DNA from: Parus major | Lineage: Eukaryota; Chordata; Aves; Passeriformes; Paridae | Direction: 5' to 3' | NCBI RefSeq assembly: GCF_001522545.3 | Contig: NC_031773.1 | Span: 44,498,786 to 44,562,785 of the forward strand | Length of the DNA stretch: 64,000 bases | Shown here: positions 11,418-24,381 of the stretch, one piece after another | How positions within the stretch are numbered: position 1 is the first letter of the stretch | Layout: every line of letters starts with the position of its first letter | The notes under the pieces: model-generated | What the model saw: the letters and a program-made list of their open reading frames with translations, nothing else | The model's database searches: none | What the model was told of the DNA's origin: nothing | Made by a program: the position numbers and the translations under genes

Positions 11418-14400
11418 GCACAGACAAGGAAGCCAGTTTTCACTCATGACCAACTCTGTTGGTTTTGAGGTGGGAATAAAAAATCACTGTGAAAAACATA
11501 CAGTTAGGTGGGACCACTGCTTTTTAAATCAAGTAAAAACGTTTTATGTTAGTAAGAGAACATGGATGGGAAGCAGACATCCTCTGTCCCCTCTTTGTTT
11601 TTGATTATTTCATCTTCTTTTTTCCTCTCCTTCCCATCTTCTCTTCCTTCCTCACTCCCTCCCCTGGTCCCTCTCTCACTATTTTGATTTGGAGACCAAA
11701 GAAAAGACATATGGTGATTTCTTCTTAGGAAAGAGGAAATGGAGAAAAGGAGGACATGGGCCGCCCAAGAAGAGCCCAGACTGCAGGAATGGTGAGGCAG
11801 AAAGAGATCTCAGATACAAAACGAATTCTGGGGGAAAGGGTCAGACACAAAGAACCTCAGAAATAAACAGAAAGGAAGAGTGGTACCCAGGCAGCTCTAA
11901 GGAAGACAAGAGGAATGTTAAGAAACTGTTTCTGCCCTGAGTTTGGTTTATGGAATAAAAAGCATGACTTAAAAATTAAAATAATGAAAATTTACATTTA
12001 GCAATCTGATAAACAGAAAAAAATGTTCCTGATTAATTTTCAAAAAAAAAAATTGAATTAACTATTAAATACTTGCTTTGTTATTCTGCACTATTTTTAG
12101 CTTAAGTCCAAGCCTTGCCATTGACTTAATTCAGAATTGAACTGAAAGTACTCAGTGGGATTCCTCAGGTAATCTGGCTACCTCTGACTCCCTCCTGAGA
12201 AAGTGTTCTTCCCAGCTAAAGGCACTTAGAAATCTGGACGTCAAAAGTTAGACAAAAGCATATAATTGTCCACAAGATAGCTCAAAATACACAGATATTT
12301 CTATCCCAGGATCCTCTCCTGATTTCCTGTATGTAGGCCAACAAAGTTATGTAATTTCCCTCAGCCAGATAAGGGAATAGACAAGCATTTTCTCCAAACT
12401 CAAATTCAAATCAAAAGCTGACCTCAGAGAAGACCCTTAGATATACTGTCCTATGGATTCTCCATGGACCACGCTGCTTCTGCATGTCCTAGCAAATGTT
12501 TTCTTTATTCTCTTTTCCCCCGAGTCTCCATTTCTTATTTTTGAAGAATGAGGGAAATCAGAATGCTTTTTAAACAAACATATATTTGAAGCACTGTTAG
12601 GAGATAGAGGAAAATCAACCATACAAGCAGTGAGAGCAGAATTTTCTGACAAAAAGCTTGATATTACTGAGAATCATAGATTTGTCAGTATGTTGGTTCT
12701 TTGGTATAATATCCCACTCTTTCTCCATAACATTATTTTTCTAAGCAGAAAGCAAAGATCTGTTATTTCTACAGGCAATAAAAAAAGTACTTAAAAATCA
12801 GAATGTTAGGAAATAAAAAGCTCATGGACAGAATAGACACATTTCCAAATTCCAAGGGAGATGGAAAACAAAACAAAATAATTTGCATTGTCAATTTATC
12901 ATTCCTTTCCGGCAACAAGGGGGATGCCTAGGGAGTTCAGAGAAGATAACAGGGCTATAATATTCATACTATATTTAAAAATGGATCAAGGCTAAAAACC
13001 AACTCAGTTGTGCAGTCTTTTATCTTAATGCAGGATAGCAGCTAAGAACTGCTATTTCTTTCTAAACACCATCTTAACTTACTTCAAGAAGTGGCCTTTC
13101 TATGTGATTGAAAGGGGAGCTGTTTGGGGAGAGGAAACCTCAAAAAGTGAAAAAGCTGGGAAATAGTTGTGAATAGTTCTGAAGAGAAGAAGCTATCAAT
13201 CATTTCAGAGATTTAAGAGCTGTAACCAGCTGCAGCAAATAACATACTTTTTTTAAGTGTAAACTGTAAGACACCAGTGAATAACATACAGGTTTTTTTC
13301 CCTTCTTTCTGACTGCAAAGGGGAAAAAGTGCACAGAGGGGCCACTCTTCACTAATTTTTGGCTGCTAAGTAGGCATTCAGAGAAAACACCATTTGAGAT
13401 TTATATTGAAAAGTTGATATGTATTTATCCAGTGTATTTTTATTCATGGTATCCTAGTTTTTAATATTTATTCACTTCTATTCACAGTAACGTTAACCTT
13501 CCACTTCTGACAAATACTTTGGCTCTTATATGTCAAAACTTCCATCTAGGTTTAGACTTTGGACCAAAAAAAATGGAAAAATTATTATTTAATCAAAGGC
13601 TTTCAACACAATCGAGATCAGGTATGGTACATCTTGCAAATTTAACCCATTGTTTTCCCATGAATAATGTTATTAAAGCATCACATTTCCAATAATTCAA
13701 TGAAATAGTGCATAAGATAAGAATAATAAACATCTGAAAGATGAGGTTTCAGTTAAGTCAATGGCTGCATTTGCAACAAGTGTATATGCCTTCAGTATCA
13801 TCAGTACTAGCCACTAAAGCAAATACAGTGTATTGCTGTAAGGAGATTTTATCCCACATAAACAATAATTTGGGTTTAATGGAAAAGATACAGAATAGAA
13901 CATGTTCCATAGTGAATAAAATGTTTGAAATGTTTAATTTAGTCTTTTAAAGACTACAGAAGTAAATTACTTGGGGATTAAAAGTAGCATTTGCATTTCT
14001 TGTTTTACTGAAAATATATTTCAATCCAGACTGGGCTAAGAACAAGACCAGAGACCAGATATGAATTTCATTGTGACCTTGTATTTACAATGAACAAAAG
14101 CTTTCTGTTAATTCAACCAATTATGCATATGTGGAATAAAATCATAGTTTAGACACAGCAGCTTGCTTTGTCTACACTGGGCCTTTACTTTCAGCAGATT
14201 TAAGAATGTATCTTTTGTCCCATGTAAAATCAAGAACATCAAACTTTCTTACAACTGAGCTTGTGCTTTGACCCATGTGAAGCACAGGCAGTTTTAGGAG
14301 GTGACTTCTGACACAAAAAATGTGACAAAAGCATGTCTAATTGCATTTATTTATTTTCAATTGTCTCAAGTTATAACCTGAAGTACTATAGTTTTATGTT

Positions 14401-14911
14401 TTCTAGCTTTTTATATCCCAGTTTCTAAAATGCAAATGCATGCTCAGATGAACAGGCATTTTTTTCTAATGTTCCAGAAAAACATGTACATCACTTCTGA
14501 ATGACAAATAAAGGCAGTTTAAGTGTCTCATTATTGTTTTAAATTAATATTGGGCTAAAGTCATAAAATTTAAGCAATGCAGCATTAGAAAAATAACCAA
14601 AGGTCTTATTTTAACTGCTAGTTCTTTGAAATATGTTCCTGTGCATACTCAAATCTCAGTACACTTAATGAGAAAGGAATTTTGAGGGAAAAAAATTAGT
14701 AAAGCAAGTTGTGATTGAAGACTCTCTCATAAGGCTTGTTAATAGGATGGGTGAACTGAGGTCACCCAGGTACTGTAACTCTCCAGTTCTTCATTTCCAA
14801 GCACGTAGAACATTTCATTGTAAGGAATTACCTTGTTGTGTAATATGTGTATCCAAAAACGTGAGTGTATGAACAGACAGAATGGACAGCATGGTCCTAA
14901 AGGCTACACAG

Positions 14912-14940
14912 GGCAATGACAAAATGCTTTTGTCATTGCC
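14912..14940. repeat. Perfect 13-bp stem, 3-base loop
   Basis: GGCAATGACAAAA at 14912-14924 pairs with TTTTGTCATTGCC at 14928-14940 around tgc. Confidence 0.9.
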
Positions 14941-17900
14941 AAGGTTAAAACAGATGCTGGGGTGTCGGTACCATAAAAATATATGGGTATTTTGTGCAGG
15001 AGAAGGCAAAAAATTCACCAATATGTGGGAAAACAGAAGATTTCCAAACTGAAGGGCAGCAAATTTAGATACCTGAGAAATTTAGAAGCAGTCAGGCAAA
15101 CTGTACCAAGAATGGCTTACTTGCATGGCAATTCTGGTACATCATTCTAAACCAGCTTTTAAAAGGTAGCTGCAGTTTCATTAGCAAAACTAAGCTCATC
15201 TCCCTTGTCGAACTCCTAGTTGCTTTTGACAGAAAATAATTTCTCATCTAAATCATGGGGGGCACAATGTGTTGTACAGTACATCTGTTTCTTTACTGGC
15301 TTTCTTTAAATAGTTCCTCTACTAACTGCTGAGTTACTTCATTTAGCTTTTATTCTCTTCCCATTACATCCCATTGCAGCATTCGGTATACTTCCCCATT
15401 TTCTCTCTACCAGTCAGTGCTAATGACAGTAATTTTCTGTTGCCAGCAACACCACCATACATTTCCTCCTTGATTTAGGCAAAGCTTGTATGGTGAATGG
15501 CTGAAGCCAAAGAGCCCAGGAGATTGGAAATCTATCCTGAGGAAGAATCCTGTGATTTGATGTACATATTAGTACTACATTTTTTTTTTTAGTTGTCCTC
15601 TAATAATTTTTTCATTCTCCAGAAGTTCTCAAAAATGATTGTTAAAGGATTGGTATTGTCTCTTCAGTTTCTTAAAACTCTTCATCAAACATCACCTAAG
15701 CCAGTTGATTCAGATATTCTAATTAACCAAGTGCTCTTTTGTCTGTTTGAAATATGATTACTCTCACTGTTTCTTTTCCTCCAGTTTCTCAGTGGTCTTT
15801 ATTAACACTATACTTGACTAATTATTATATTTTGCTCCTAATGCAAAACTAAAATGAATTTTATCTGATTCCAGAAGTGGCTGTAGCTTTTTTAATAGTT
15901 CTTTTAGCTAAAGCATATTGATAAAAATTCTCTGAATATATTATACTCACACAGTTAATGACATTGCATTTTCCCTCCTATATTTTTTTCTTTTTGGCAT
16001 TTTGATTATTTATCTGTTCTTTCACAATGTATTCTTTCTTTAACTTATAATGTTTCTGGGTTTTAATCAGCATTAATCCTTGTTCATATAACTACCCAAG
16101 CTTTTTTTACACCATCCGGTCCTCCTTCAAAGAAGATAACACGCCCAAGAATCACGTTTATTTCCAGTTATCTCTTTGCAGTCATTAATCTTTGCCTGAA
16201 AACTCCTTTAGAGTCCCACCATGCCATTATCTGCAATCAAGCCACTCTGTACTGGTCTGTCCTTTAACTTAGGAAATCTGTTATTGTCTGAAATTTATCT
16301 ACTGTTCCAGATATCATTTAATTGCTTCTTGTTGGACAATGCTGTTCTAAACCAGTAATATATACAACTATATACTATGTTGCTTTGAAAATTTTTTTCA
16401 TTCTGTTTGTTTTGTTGTTTTTCTTTTTTTTTTTAAATTTAATTTTATTTAAAATTATTCCCATATGGAATAATTAAGAACAAGCTGTAACTTCTTAATA
16501 CATACAGGACATTAGTTTGAAAACTGTAAATAGAACTAAAAACTGATTGTCCTGTGAATCTTCAATTTTTTGCCCTGAAGCATAAAACTTAGATTTTCTG
16601 CCTTGTTTAATCTTTGCTTTTTCTGTTACTTTAAACAATGTTTACATTTTGTCAAGTTTTCCATAACTTTCATCAGTTACCAAGAACAACATCATACACA
16701 TCACTCTATACACAAACATTTCTAATTCTTGAAGGTTTACCATTGCTCCTTTTGGTCAACATAATCAGTTGGAAGGTTTGGCCTCAAATATATAGCAAGA
16801 ACATTTTACTAGCATTACACCTATTATTTTATGAGTTACTAAGATGTCATGGTTCATTCTGGTTATTAGAGTTTTCATACACTTTATCAAACTAGCTTTC
16901 AGATGAAATACTTGCTACAAGTTTCTCATAAAATTGTATTTAGGGTCAATAGCCAATTCCCCACATATGTAGTCTCAAAATACAGCTCATCAGTGTTTGT
17001 ACATCAAAGTGAGGCCATTCTCTGCACTAGGAATGCTTTTAGCTTAAACGCACTGCTTAACATTAATATCTAACATATTGCTAGAACAGATGGGACTAAT
17101 TCCAGTCCACATGTATCATATTCACAGATATATACCATGAAATAGTGTCACTGTTAGTGGTGACTGCAATATGATAGCTTCAACACATCTGGATTTGGCC
17201 CTTTGTTCCTAGGGAGGGTATGACTGAGACCAATACATTGCCGTGGACTTTGGACAAGCTCTTTCCTCTAAGACTGAGCTTAGCAAAGTAGCAAATACAC
17301 ACCAAGTGTCACTAACCTGAATGGCAGAGGTGACTGCAAAGATTCCACTCAAGATTCTGGCATCTGGATGGCTGACCAAGAGTGCAGCCAAAGCCCTGTC
17401 TCTCTGCCTTGTATGTACAACCTCATGTGGGACAACATTTAATTGAAGATGACCAAATATTCCAGAACAACCAGAGAAACCCTCACCTAAAGGTTAACTT
17501 AGCAGAACCTAACATACAGGTAGATGGACTCATCCCTGATTGTAACTTAAATATACAATTGCTACGACAGGTTTAGATGAAAACATACTCCCTCTGACTC
17601 TCAAGGGATCCACCACACCCAGCATCTCTTAATGAAGCCAACAGTCTGTTTGGAGGTGTGTTTCTTATGAATCAACTATTCAAGGCAAATACACAAAAAC
17701 TTCATGTCTCTGTCAATTGATCATTACTGCCAACATTTTTATAAAGTCCTCTATTAAGTGCGGTATCAGTCCCCAACCTGCAGTGCTGTGCTTTTCACAC
17801 ACACACTACATATATAGATATATAAATATGAAGCAGATTCCTCTAAACTCCCTTTCCACTGGGGAATGAGCACTACCTCTCCACAGCTGCATGCACTCAC

Positions 17901-20900
17901 ACAGGATGAAGCAGACTTGCTGGAAACCTCAAGAGAGAAAGACAGTACAAGCTATTATTTACACATGCAATACTGGGTAGTACATTAATAAGCCCTTCTG
18001 TCTCTTGACTAGCTTGAGGAATACCATGACAGAAGCATTAACAGGAGCATGTGGAATGGCATTATTTGTTAGACCCACTGCTGTTGCAGGATGACAGGCA
18101 CAATCTTCAACTCTGGCACCCACCTGAGCTCTAATTTGCAGTTTCTATAGTAAGGATTCCTACTAGGATGAAAAAGATCTTAACGCCTCAGGGCTACATG
18201 TTCTGAGGGAGGAGGAAAAGCTCTAATAAAAATAATTTGTGTTTTGTTTTCAGTGAACACTGTATGGATTCTAGCCCAAAATGAACCATCAAAAATTTTG
18301 TGTCTACATTATCGCTTAAGGAGATCTGGTGCAAAACCATCAATACAGCCTAGACAGTGGTTCAGCTGATCAGATGAATCTGTTTTAATTTATCCTCAAA
18401 TAACTACCCTAACAGTTATTCAGCCACCCAGCTAAATTGCATTCTATGCTCCATTGGATTTAATGTCTGATTAGGTGCTTCACTTAGTCACCCACAGAAA
18501 TGAATTTAGAGTCATCTGAGGTGCTGCAAATGTACATTGCTTGGAATCTGACTGAAGCTCCAGACAGATATGGCGATTTTACAGATCCTGTACCATACAG
18601 TCCAAGCCTACACAGATGTCCCAGTCATCTCAATTTCAATATGAGGGCAACTGAGCACAGTCCTAAACATCTACTGATGTGTAAATAGACATGTAATTGT
18701 TTATATTTGAAATTTAAATCTGCCCCATTCTCTTTGAGCTAAGGGGAAAGGTGGTCCATCTGAGGACCTACATGTGCAATGGTTACTGGGGTGAAGGAGA
18801 AGACTCAGAAGACACCAGAATGACAGAGATGCAAAAAGCCAAGGCGACACTGGTACTGAGACGAGCTCCACATTTTTAGTGTTAGGTTCTGTAGATCTGC
18901 AATGAAACTAAAAGCAAGTCTTGGGTACAAGAGTGAGGCCCAAAACTTATGAGTCCAGGAATATATTCTAAGATTTTATTAGATGTGTAGTAAATCTTAA
19001 ACCACAGCTTATTCCAGCATCAGTGGACTCTGCTTGCTGTATATCACCAGCTTATCAACAGACAGTGTTAATATTGCCTTAAACAGTTCTTAATTTCTGG
19101 GTAAACTACACACAGACAATGTCTTCAAAATCTTCTTAGGGTCCAGATAATGCACGAGTACCCCAATGAGTCCCAGCAGTAGCCATTATGGGCCTGGAGA
19201 GCTGAAAGCCTGGATGCTGCAGAGCTTGCTCTGCTTGTTAGGAGTTGGCTTCTGGAAGACATGAAAGTCACTACAGACTAGAAGCCTTATCTAAACTTTT
19301 CCTCTTTTTCATCACTAGCCACACAGTTAATTTAAGAAAGGTGTTGGGAAACTGACAGGGACTTTTTTAGCTTCCATCTAATGTCTAAATTATCAATCTC
19401 TGCCCTAGATATTTTTGGTCAAAAGATCTGATGGCCTCCACAACTGCAGGACTTGGAGCTAATGCATAGAGAGATTTTCTTTTAGCTATGTTTCACTCTA
19501 CGGAAATAAAATTGCTTCTGTCTTCTATACTTGATACGGAATTTAAGATCCTCAAGAGAGATTAAAGGCAAGAAGAATTACTGTGTATTCCAGAGGAGCA
19601 ATTCCTAGGAATGACACCTGAGAGAAGAGAGTCTTCAGATAAACTTCTGCTAATCAACCTCCAGAACAAGTAAAAAAAAAAAAATAAAGAAAAAAATCAA
19701 AGAAAGGAAGAGTGAGGAAGGGAAAAAGAAAAGACAAAACTTAACTCAAAACTAGATCCAAAGCAGTCAGCTAAGGGGAATTGAGAAGGTAGACCATGCC
19801 TACCAGTGAGATACCTGGTCAATACTTCTGCAGGTAAGTTCACAGGACGAATACAATACAGAAAATTATTAGAAGGTAAAGAAAGGCATATACAAATAAA
19901 TGGAAGCTCAAGACATCCATGTTCAGTTTCTAGACATGTCACAAACTGTGTAATTCAAGATTCATTTCAGCTGCAAAAGCATAAGGACACTACAGGAGCT
20001 CGGAGATATCACACCTGAACCTGAGCTGCTAATCATGAAGGGCCTGGCTGTCCCTGGTCCTCAGCAATATTGTCAGCCTTGTCTAGATCTCCTGGATTCC
20101 CTGTGGTATTTGAATTGGTACTAGACACCTACATTTAAGCAATTTACTTGATCTGTTAAACATTATGTCAGTAGGTATCCTGAGAATTAGTGCCTCTTGT
20201 ACCAAATGTATGAGTTTTAAATCCCACCCTGCTGTCACTCTATGTCTCAGTTTTCCAACAGTGAAAAAGAGCGAACTAAAAAAAAACAAAAAAACAAAGC
20301 CAAAAGCAAACCACTTATGCAACACTTAGACCATTAGGCAATGCAAGCCACATAAGTACTTGGAGGGGTAGAGATGAATGTCTTTTAAAAGTAGCAATGA
20401 AAGCCTAGAGAGTAATGCAAATATAAACTGTTGATAGTGAACATGCTATCTTATGCATCAGGCTTTAGAATGTCAAAAATATAATAAAATGCTTCATATT
20501 TCTCTGTTAACTTACTTTGAATGCTGGTTTCTGTTACAGTGTGTTTAATGAATCTTTTTAAGAGACATTTTTTCCATCAAACTTCAATAATAAGCGATAA
20601 AACTTCAGAATATCTTAGATGATTAGGACAACCTACAAATAGATAGTCATATACAGTCCTTAATCAGAACTAGTCCCCACTGGGCAGTGATTTGATTGAA
20701 CTGCTTTTATCTCTTGAATTGAACCCAGAATGGAGTCTTTGATGAAGTTTCACAGTTGCAGAAAACTGCATGAGAGCTTTTAGTGACCTCACACATTTAT
20801 ATATTTACATCTGTTTCTCTGCAAGTCAACTTTTATTTTTCCCCTCAGCATACTAAGAGATGTAGGCCTGCAAGTCTGCCTAAAATTAAAGCTTTTCCCA

Positions 20901-23900
20901 GGGATATCCATTGTACCTATGCATCAAAAAGATGCATAAGTTTTGTTACTGTTTAAATCTAGTTCATATACTGTGATTTATGACCTGTTTAATTGTTTTC
21001 TTGCACTTTGGAATTGGTTTACCTGCAAAATAGCCTTCATGTTAGGAAACTGCAGTATCATCCACATCTTCAAATACAGAGTATCTGCACAAAGTCACTA
21101 CAAATTTTTACATCTGAAGGACACTGCAGCCTATTACACAACAAATTACCAAAGTTAATGATGATTGTGTATTCATGTACATATTCAAGCACATGTGAAC
21201 CTTGGGAATGAATCTGTCTGGGGCCTACTAAATATTATGGAAGTGTCATTCCTGCACGACACTAACAGTGGGTAGGAGCTGCACTTGCTATGTGCGCAAA
21301 CATGCCGTGAGTAGAAATAAAGTATTTAATGAATAAACGCTAATTTTTAAAATAATATGTTTCAATGCATTTTTTAAACATACACATTAATAAAGTACTG
21401 AAAGATATTTATACTGTAAAGTTAATAGGACTCCAGCTGTTTCTTCATATAAAGTCCACACACTTCAGGTAAAATAAACAAATCTTCCTAATTCCAGCTA
21501 CAGTCTAGTGAATAACTTTCCTAATGCCCAAGGGAGACTAAACACAAGGGGTTAATTTCCATGATCTAATGAACGATTAACCATGAAATCTTTTTATCTG
21601 AAAATTACCTTTTTATTAAAATGCTAATTTAATTAATAGAATTTTGCTGTTGAGAATAGTATGTATGGGATATATTTGTTCTCAGATGTATGTTATTCCA
21701 TGGACATTAATTATAACATTGTGATATTCCCTCTTCTGTTCTGAACAGCTAGTAAGACCTGTACTACTAAATCATACTTAATAGGAGTGTGATGGTTGTT
21801 GCTTAGGCAACAGAATGGATAAATGCAGGTCAGAATGTGCTTCCAGAAAAAACAAAAGCAGAAATATAGTACAGAATGCATAAAAAATACATCTTAACTG
21901 ATTTTTACTGCATTGAACTATTGGATTTCTTCAATGCAAAATGGCTTATCTATCTGAAATATTTGAGTTAATAAGATTTTAAGCTCTAGTTTAATATGTA
22001 AACCGCTGTAATAAAGGTAAAGCTGTTCTGTCATATTAAGGAAGAATACAACATACTAAGTTTGGAATCATCTGAATTTTCCTCAGCATAAGAGATGTTT
22101 CTCCTCTCATTTTTCTATATACTTTCTAACTTTAATTTTCCCTTTAATATTTTGGATAGGATGAAAAATAGCTTTTAAAACACTCATTTAAATTTTTCAA
22201 GAGATGCTTTTCTTATATAATGCTGATGTACTCAAAGGAGTAATATAAAAAGAAATTGGTGGTTTATTTCCAATAAAATATAGGAAATATTTGATTTCTG
22301 GTAGACAAAAACCAAAAGATGTGAAAGTGTGATGAATAGTGAAATCAATAAATAGGAAATTATAAAACTATTGAAATTATACATTTTTTTTATTACTACA
22401 CAATTTCAGAGCTCTTTTATTGTTATTGGATTTATAAGTCTAATCTTCCATTCAATTCATGCTACCTCAGCTAATATTAAGAGTAATTATGTATTTTATC
22501 TGTAATATATCAAAAAAGCTTAAAATTACCAGAAAACACTGGGTAACAGTGTTAATCTGCCTAATACATTAGAAGTTTGGTTTGTATATTGCACAGCAAA
22601 ATCTTGTATGTAATTTGTATGTTTACATAAGTACAGTAATAAGAGATGTAGGAAAGTCATATAAATTCCCTGAGGACATGTTTCAGGCCCTTCCAGAGAC
22701 AGGGTACAATTGAAAAGCCCTCCAGGGCAGTTATTTGACTTCTCTGGTGCTCATAATTTACCAGTGGTAAGTGTACCCCTCTGCATTTGTTATGCCACCT
22801 ACAGCCTCCTGTGAACAGTTTCCTTTTGTAACCTCTTTAAGACTAAATGATCACCTACTTACGTAACGAATGCTACAACATATATAAGAATATGTTACAT
22901 TTTGGGAAACTGCAGCATGATACACTTTTTTTCTCCCCCATATTGCTGGGCTGACAGCACAGATTTGTTTTAAAGAATATTTAAAGGTACATATTACAAT
23001 GATTTTTACTGACCTAAGCAAATGATCACATGGCAGCCATGTAAAAACAGGAAGAAACATCTACACTATTATAATGTGAAAATGGCAGAGATGTTCTTTA
23101 ATTTTTTTGGTCAGTATTCCAAAAGCATATAATGATGTTGGCAAAATAATTTAAAGAGAAAGGACACAACTCATGTGATGATTTTATTGCTATAATATTC
23201 ATGTCATTTCACTTCTGCTTCTTATATGGCAGATAAAAGTTATGAAAAGTTAGAATTTTTCCAAGATACATATGGGTACTTAAAATATATTTCAAAGACA
23301 TTTTAAAATATGTTTGAATCTCTGATAGTTTTTAAGTAATGGAGTCAGGACTTTTGGACGAGCCTTAAGAAGAAGGAATACTGAAGCAGGTAGAAAAGTG
23401 ATTATATAACAGCTGTACAAGTAAGCTTCTGTCTTTACTGTCAATATTCATTTCAATGGAAAGTTTGTGCATGACAGGTCTGTTACTTTACACCACATGG
23501 TGATACTGTAAATCCTGACCTAACTAAAATTTCATTTCATTCAAACATTCCTGATAAATGCCGAGAGTTAAAACATGAAAATGGAACAATTAATAGGAAT
23601 GCATTACTTTTTCTCCCAGGGCATAGGTTTCAACAAGTGAATCCCATAGCCTGATTATCTGAGATGCAAAAATATTTAACCGAGACATCCAGAATTACTT
23701 GCAGAGAGAGAGCACATTTCATTAAATAATTTTCTGTTATTAAAATGCCTCTCAAGGCAAAAAATGGCATTGCATGTTCTTTAATTATCATTACAAGTTA
23801 ATGTTGAAATAAAAGTAAGAATGTGATGTACTGCAGAAAGGGGTGTTTGCTGCTTTTTCATACTATGAAAATCCTGCAATGGATTAAAAGAACTGTGCAT

Positions 23901-24180
23901 TTTTCTTCTTTAATCGGAGGATCGATGAGGGAGAGAAAGAACATTAATACTCAGTTTTTATTTTACCAAATTTCAGGCTAAACTCTTTTGTAATGTGTAC
24001 AGTCTGGAAGTTTATAAAAAGGCAGCTTATATATTAATTCAGCTACACATAGAAAAGTGAAACACTAAACAGATCTTAGTGCAATGCAGAATATCTCTAA
24101 GGTTCTTATGAGCACATAAGAGACAGACAAAAAAGGCAGCTACAGTGTATATACACAGCTATGCACGGAAGATTTCTTAC

Positions 24181-24287
24181 CATGAATTGCACATTGTCAA
24201 ATCCATTAGCCAGCAAGTGGTTTTCATACTGAGGTAGCCCAATATTTTCCAACCATTGTCCCACTGTCTGGACAGGGCATCGGGGTC
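24181..24287 (-). CDS. ANKS1B: ANKS1B exon encoding the start of SAM domain 1
   Basis: The exon has two bases completing a split codon, then 35 codons ending in ...GFDNVQFM. The acceptor is cctcctacag just before 24287 and the donor is gtaaga starting at 24180, directly after the ATG of the final Met. The residues PRCPVQTVGQWLENIGLPQY and the following ENHLLANGFDNVQFM are the first two helices of ANKS1B SAM1; TVGQWL and GLPQYENHL are typical SAM helix-1 and helix-2 features. ANKS1A is a poorer match because its equivalent reads differently after the GLxQYE core. SAM domains mediate oligomerisation and protein binding; in AIDA-1 the tandem SAMs influence nuclear and synaptic partitioning. The remaining SAM1 helices, SAM2 and the PTB domain are not in the window, so the next intron is at least 24 kb. 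The exon is shared by long and short isoforms. Confidence 0.95.
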
Positions 24288-24381
24288 CTGTAGGAGGGTG
24301 AAGAGGGAGGCGTTTAAGCAACGAATAACCATCCACTGGATAATAGCGGTAGTCCTGGGCTGAGAGGTGGCATTGCCACAT
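24181..24381 (-). CDS. ANKS1B: Alternative first coding exon of short AIDA-1 isoforms, continuous with the SAM1 exon
   Basis: An open frame starts at ATG 24381 and runs without a splice into the SAM1 exon. Its first residues, MWQCHLSAQDYRYYPVDGYS then LLKRLPLHPPTG, closely match the known N-terminus of short AIDA-1 proteins, which lack the ankyrin repeats. It contributes 31 codons plus one base before position 24287. At the junction the codon is GGA (Gly); in the long isoform the same exon gives AGA (Arg). ATG 24381 is the first ATG in the frame, with A at -3 and an in-frame TAA further upstream. Mammals have two Met codons here; this sequence has ACG in place of the first, so initiation should use the single remaining ATG. 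The last codons (LPLHPPT) double as the pyrimidine tract of the acceptor used by the long form. Identity is from recalled family sequence; transcription here is inferred. Confidence 0.88.

Larger units (their letters stand above)
1..24180 (-). other. ANKS1B: ANKS1B intron after the first SAM1 exon (partial)
   Basis: This is the intron following the gtaaga donor at 24180; its acceptor is not in the window. It is AT-rich with stops in all frames. Recognisable content is the CR1 copies (about 4345-5248, 8155-8708, 8709-8821), a GC-richer patch at 7253-7500, a TA repeat at 7820-7835, a 24-base T run at 7984-8007, hairpins at 11366-11417 and 14912-14940, and a pyrimidine-rich then purine-rich block at 11580-11760. 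Stretches 1-4340, 16000-19000 and 19000-24100 hold nothing else I can identify beyond low-complexity A/T runs. Looking for the next SAM1 exon by eye on the minus strand gave no convincing hit. Confidence 0.85.

Noticed and set aside
17700..17760. Possible next SAM1 exon on the minus strand
   Set aside because: A few words looked similar, but there is no in-frame match and no proper splice sites.
24106..24180. C-terminal extension of the SAM1 frame after ...VQFM
   Set aside because: It follows a good gtaaga donor, and known SAM1 continues with a different sequence.
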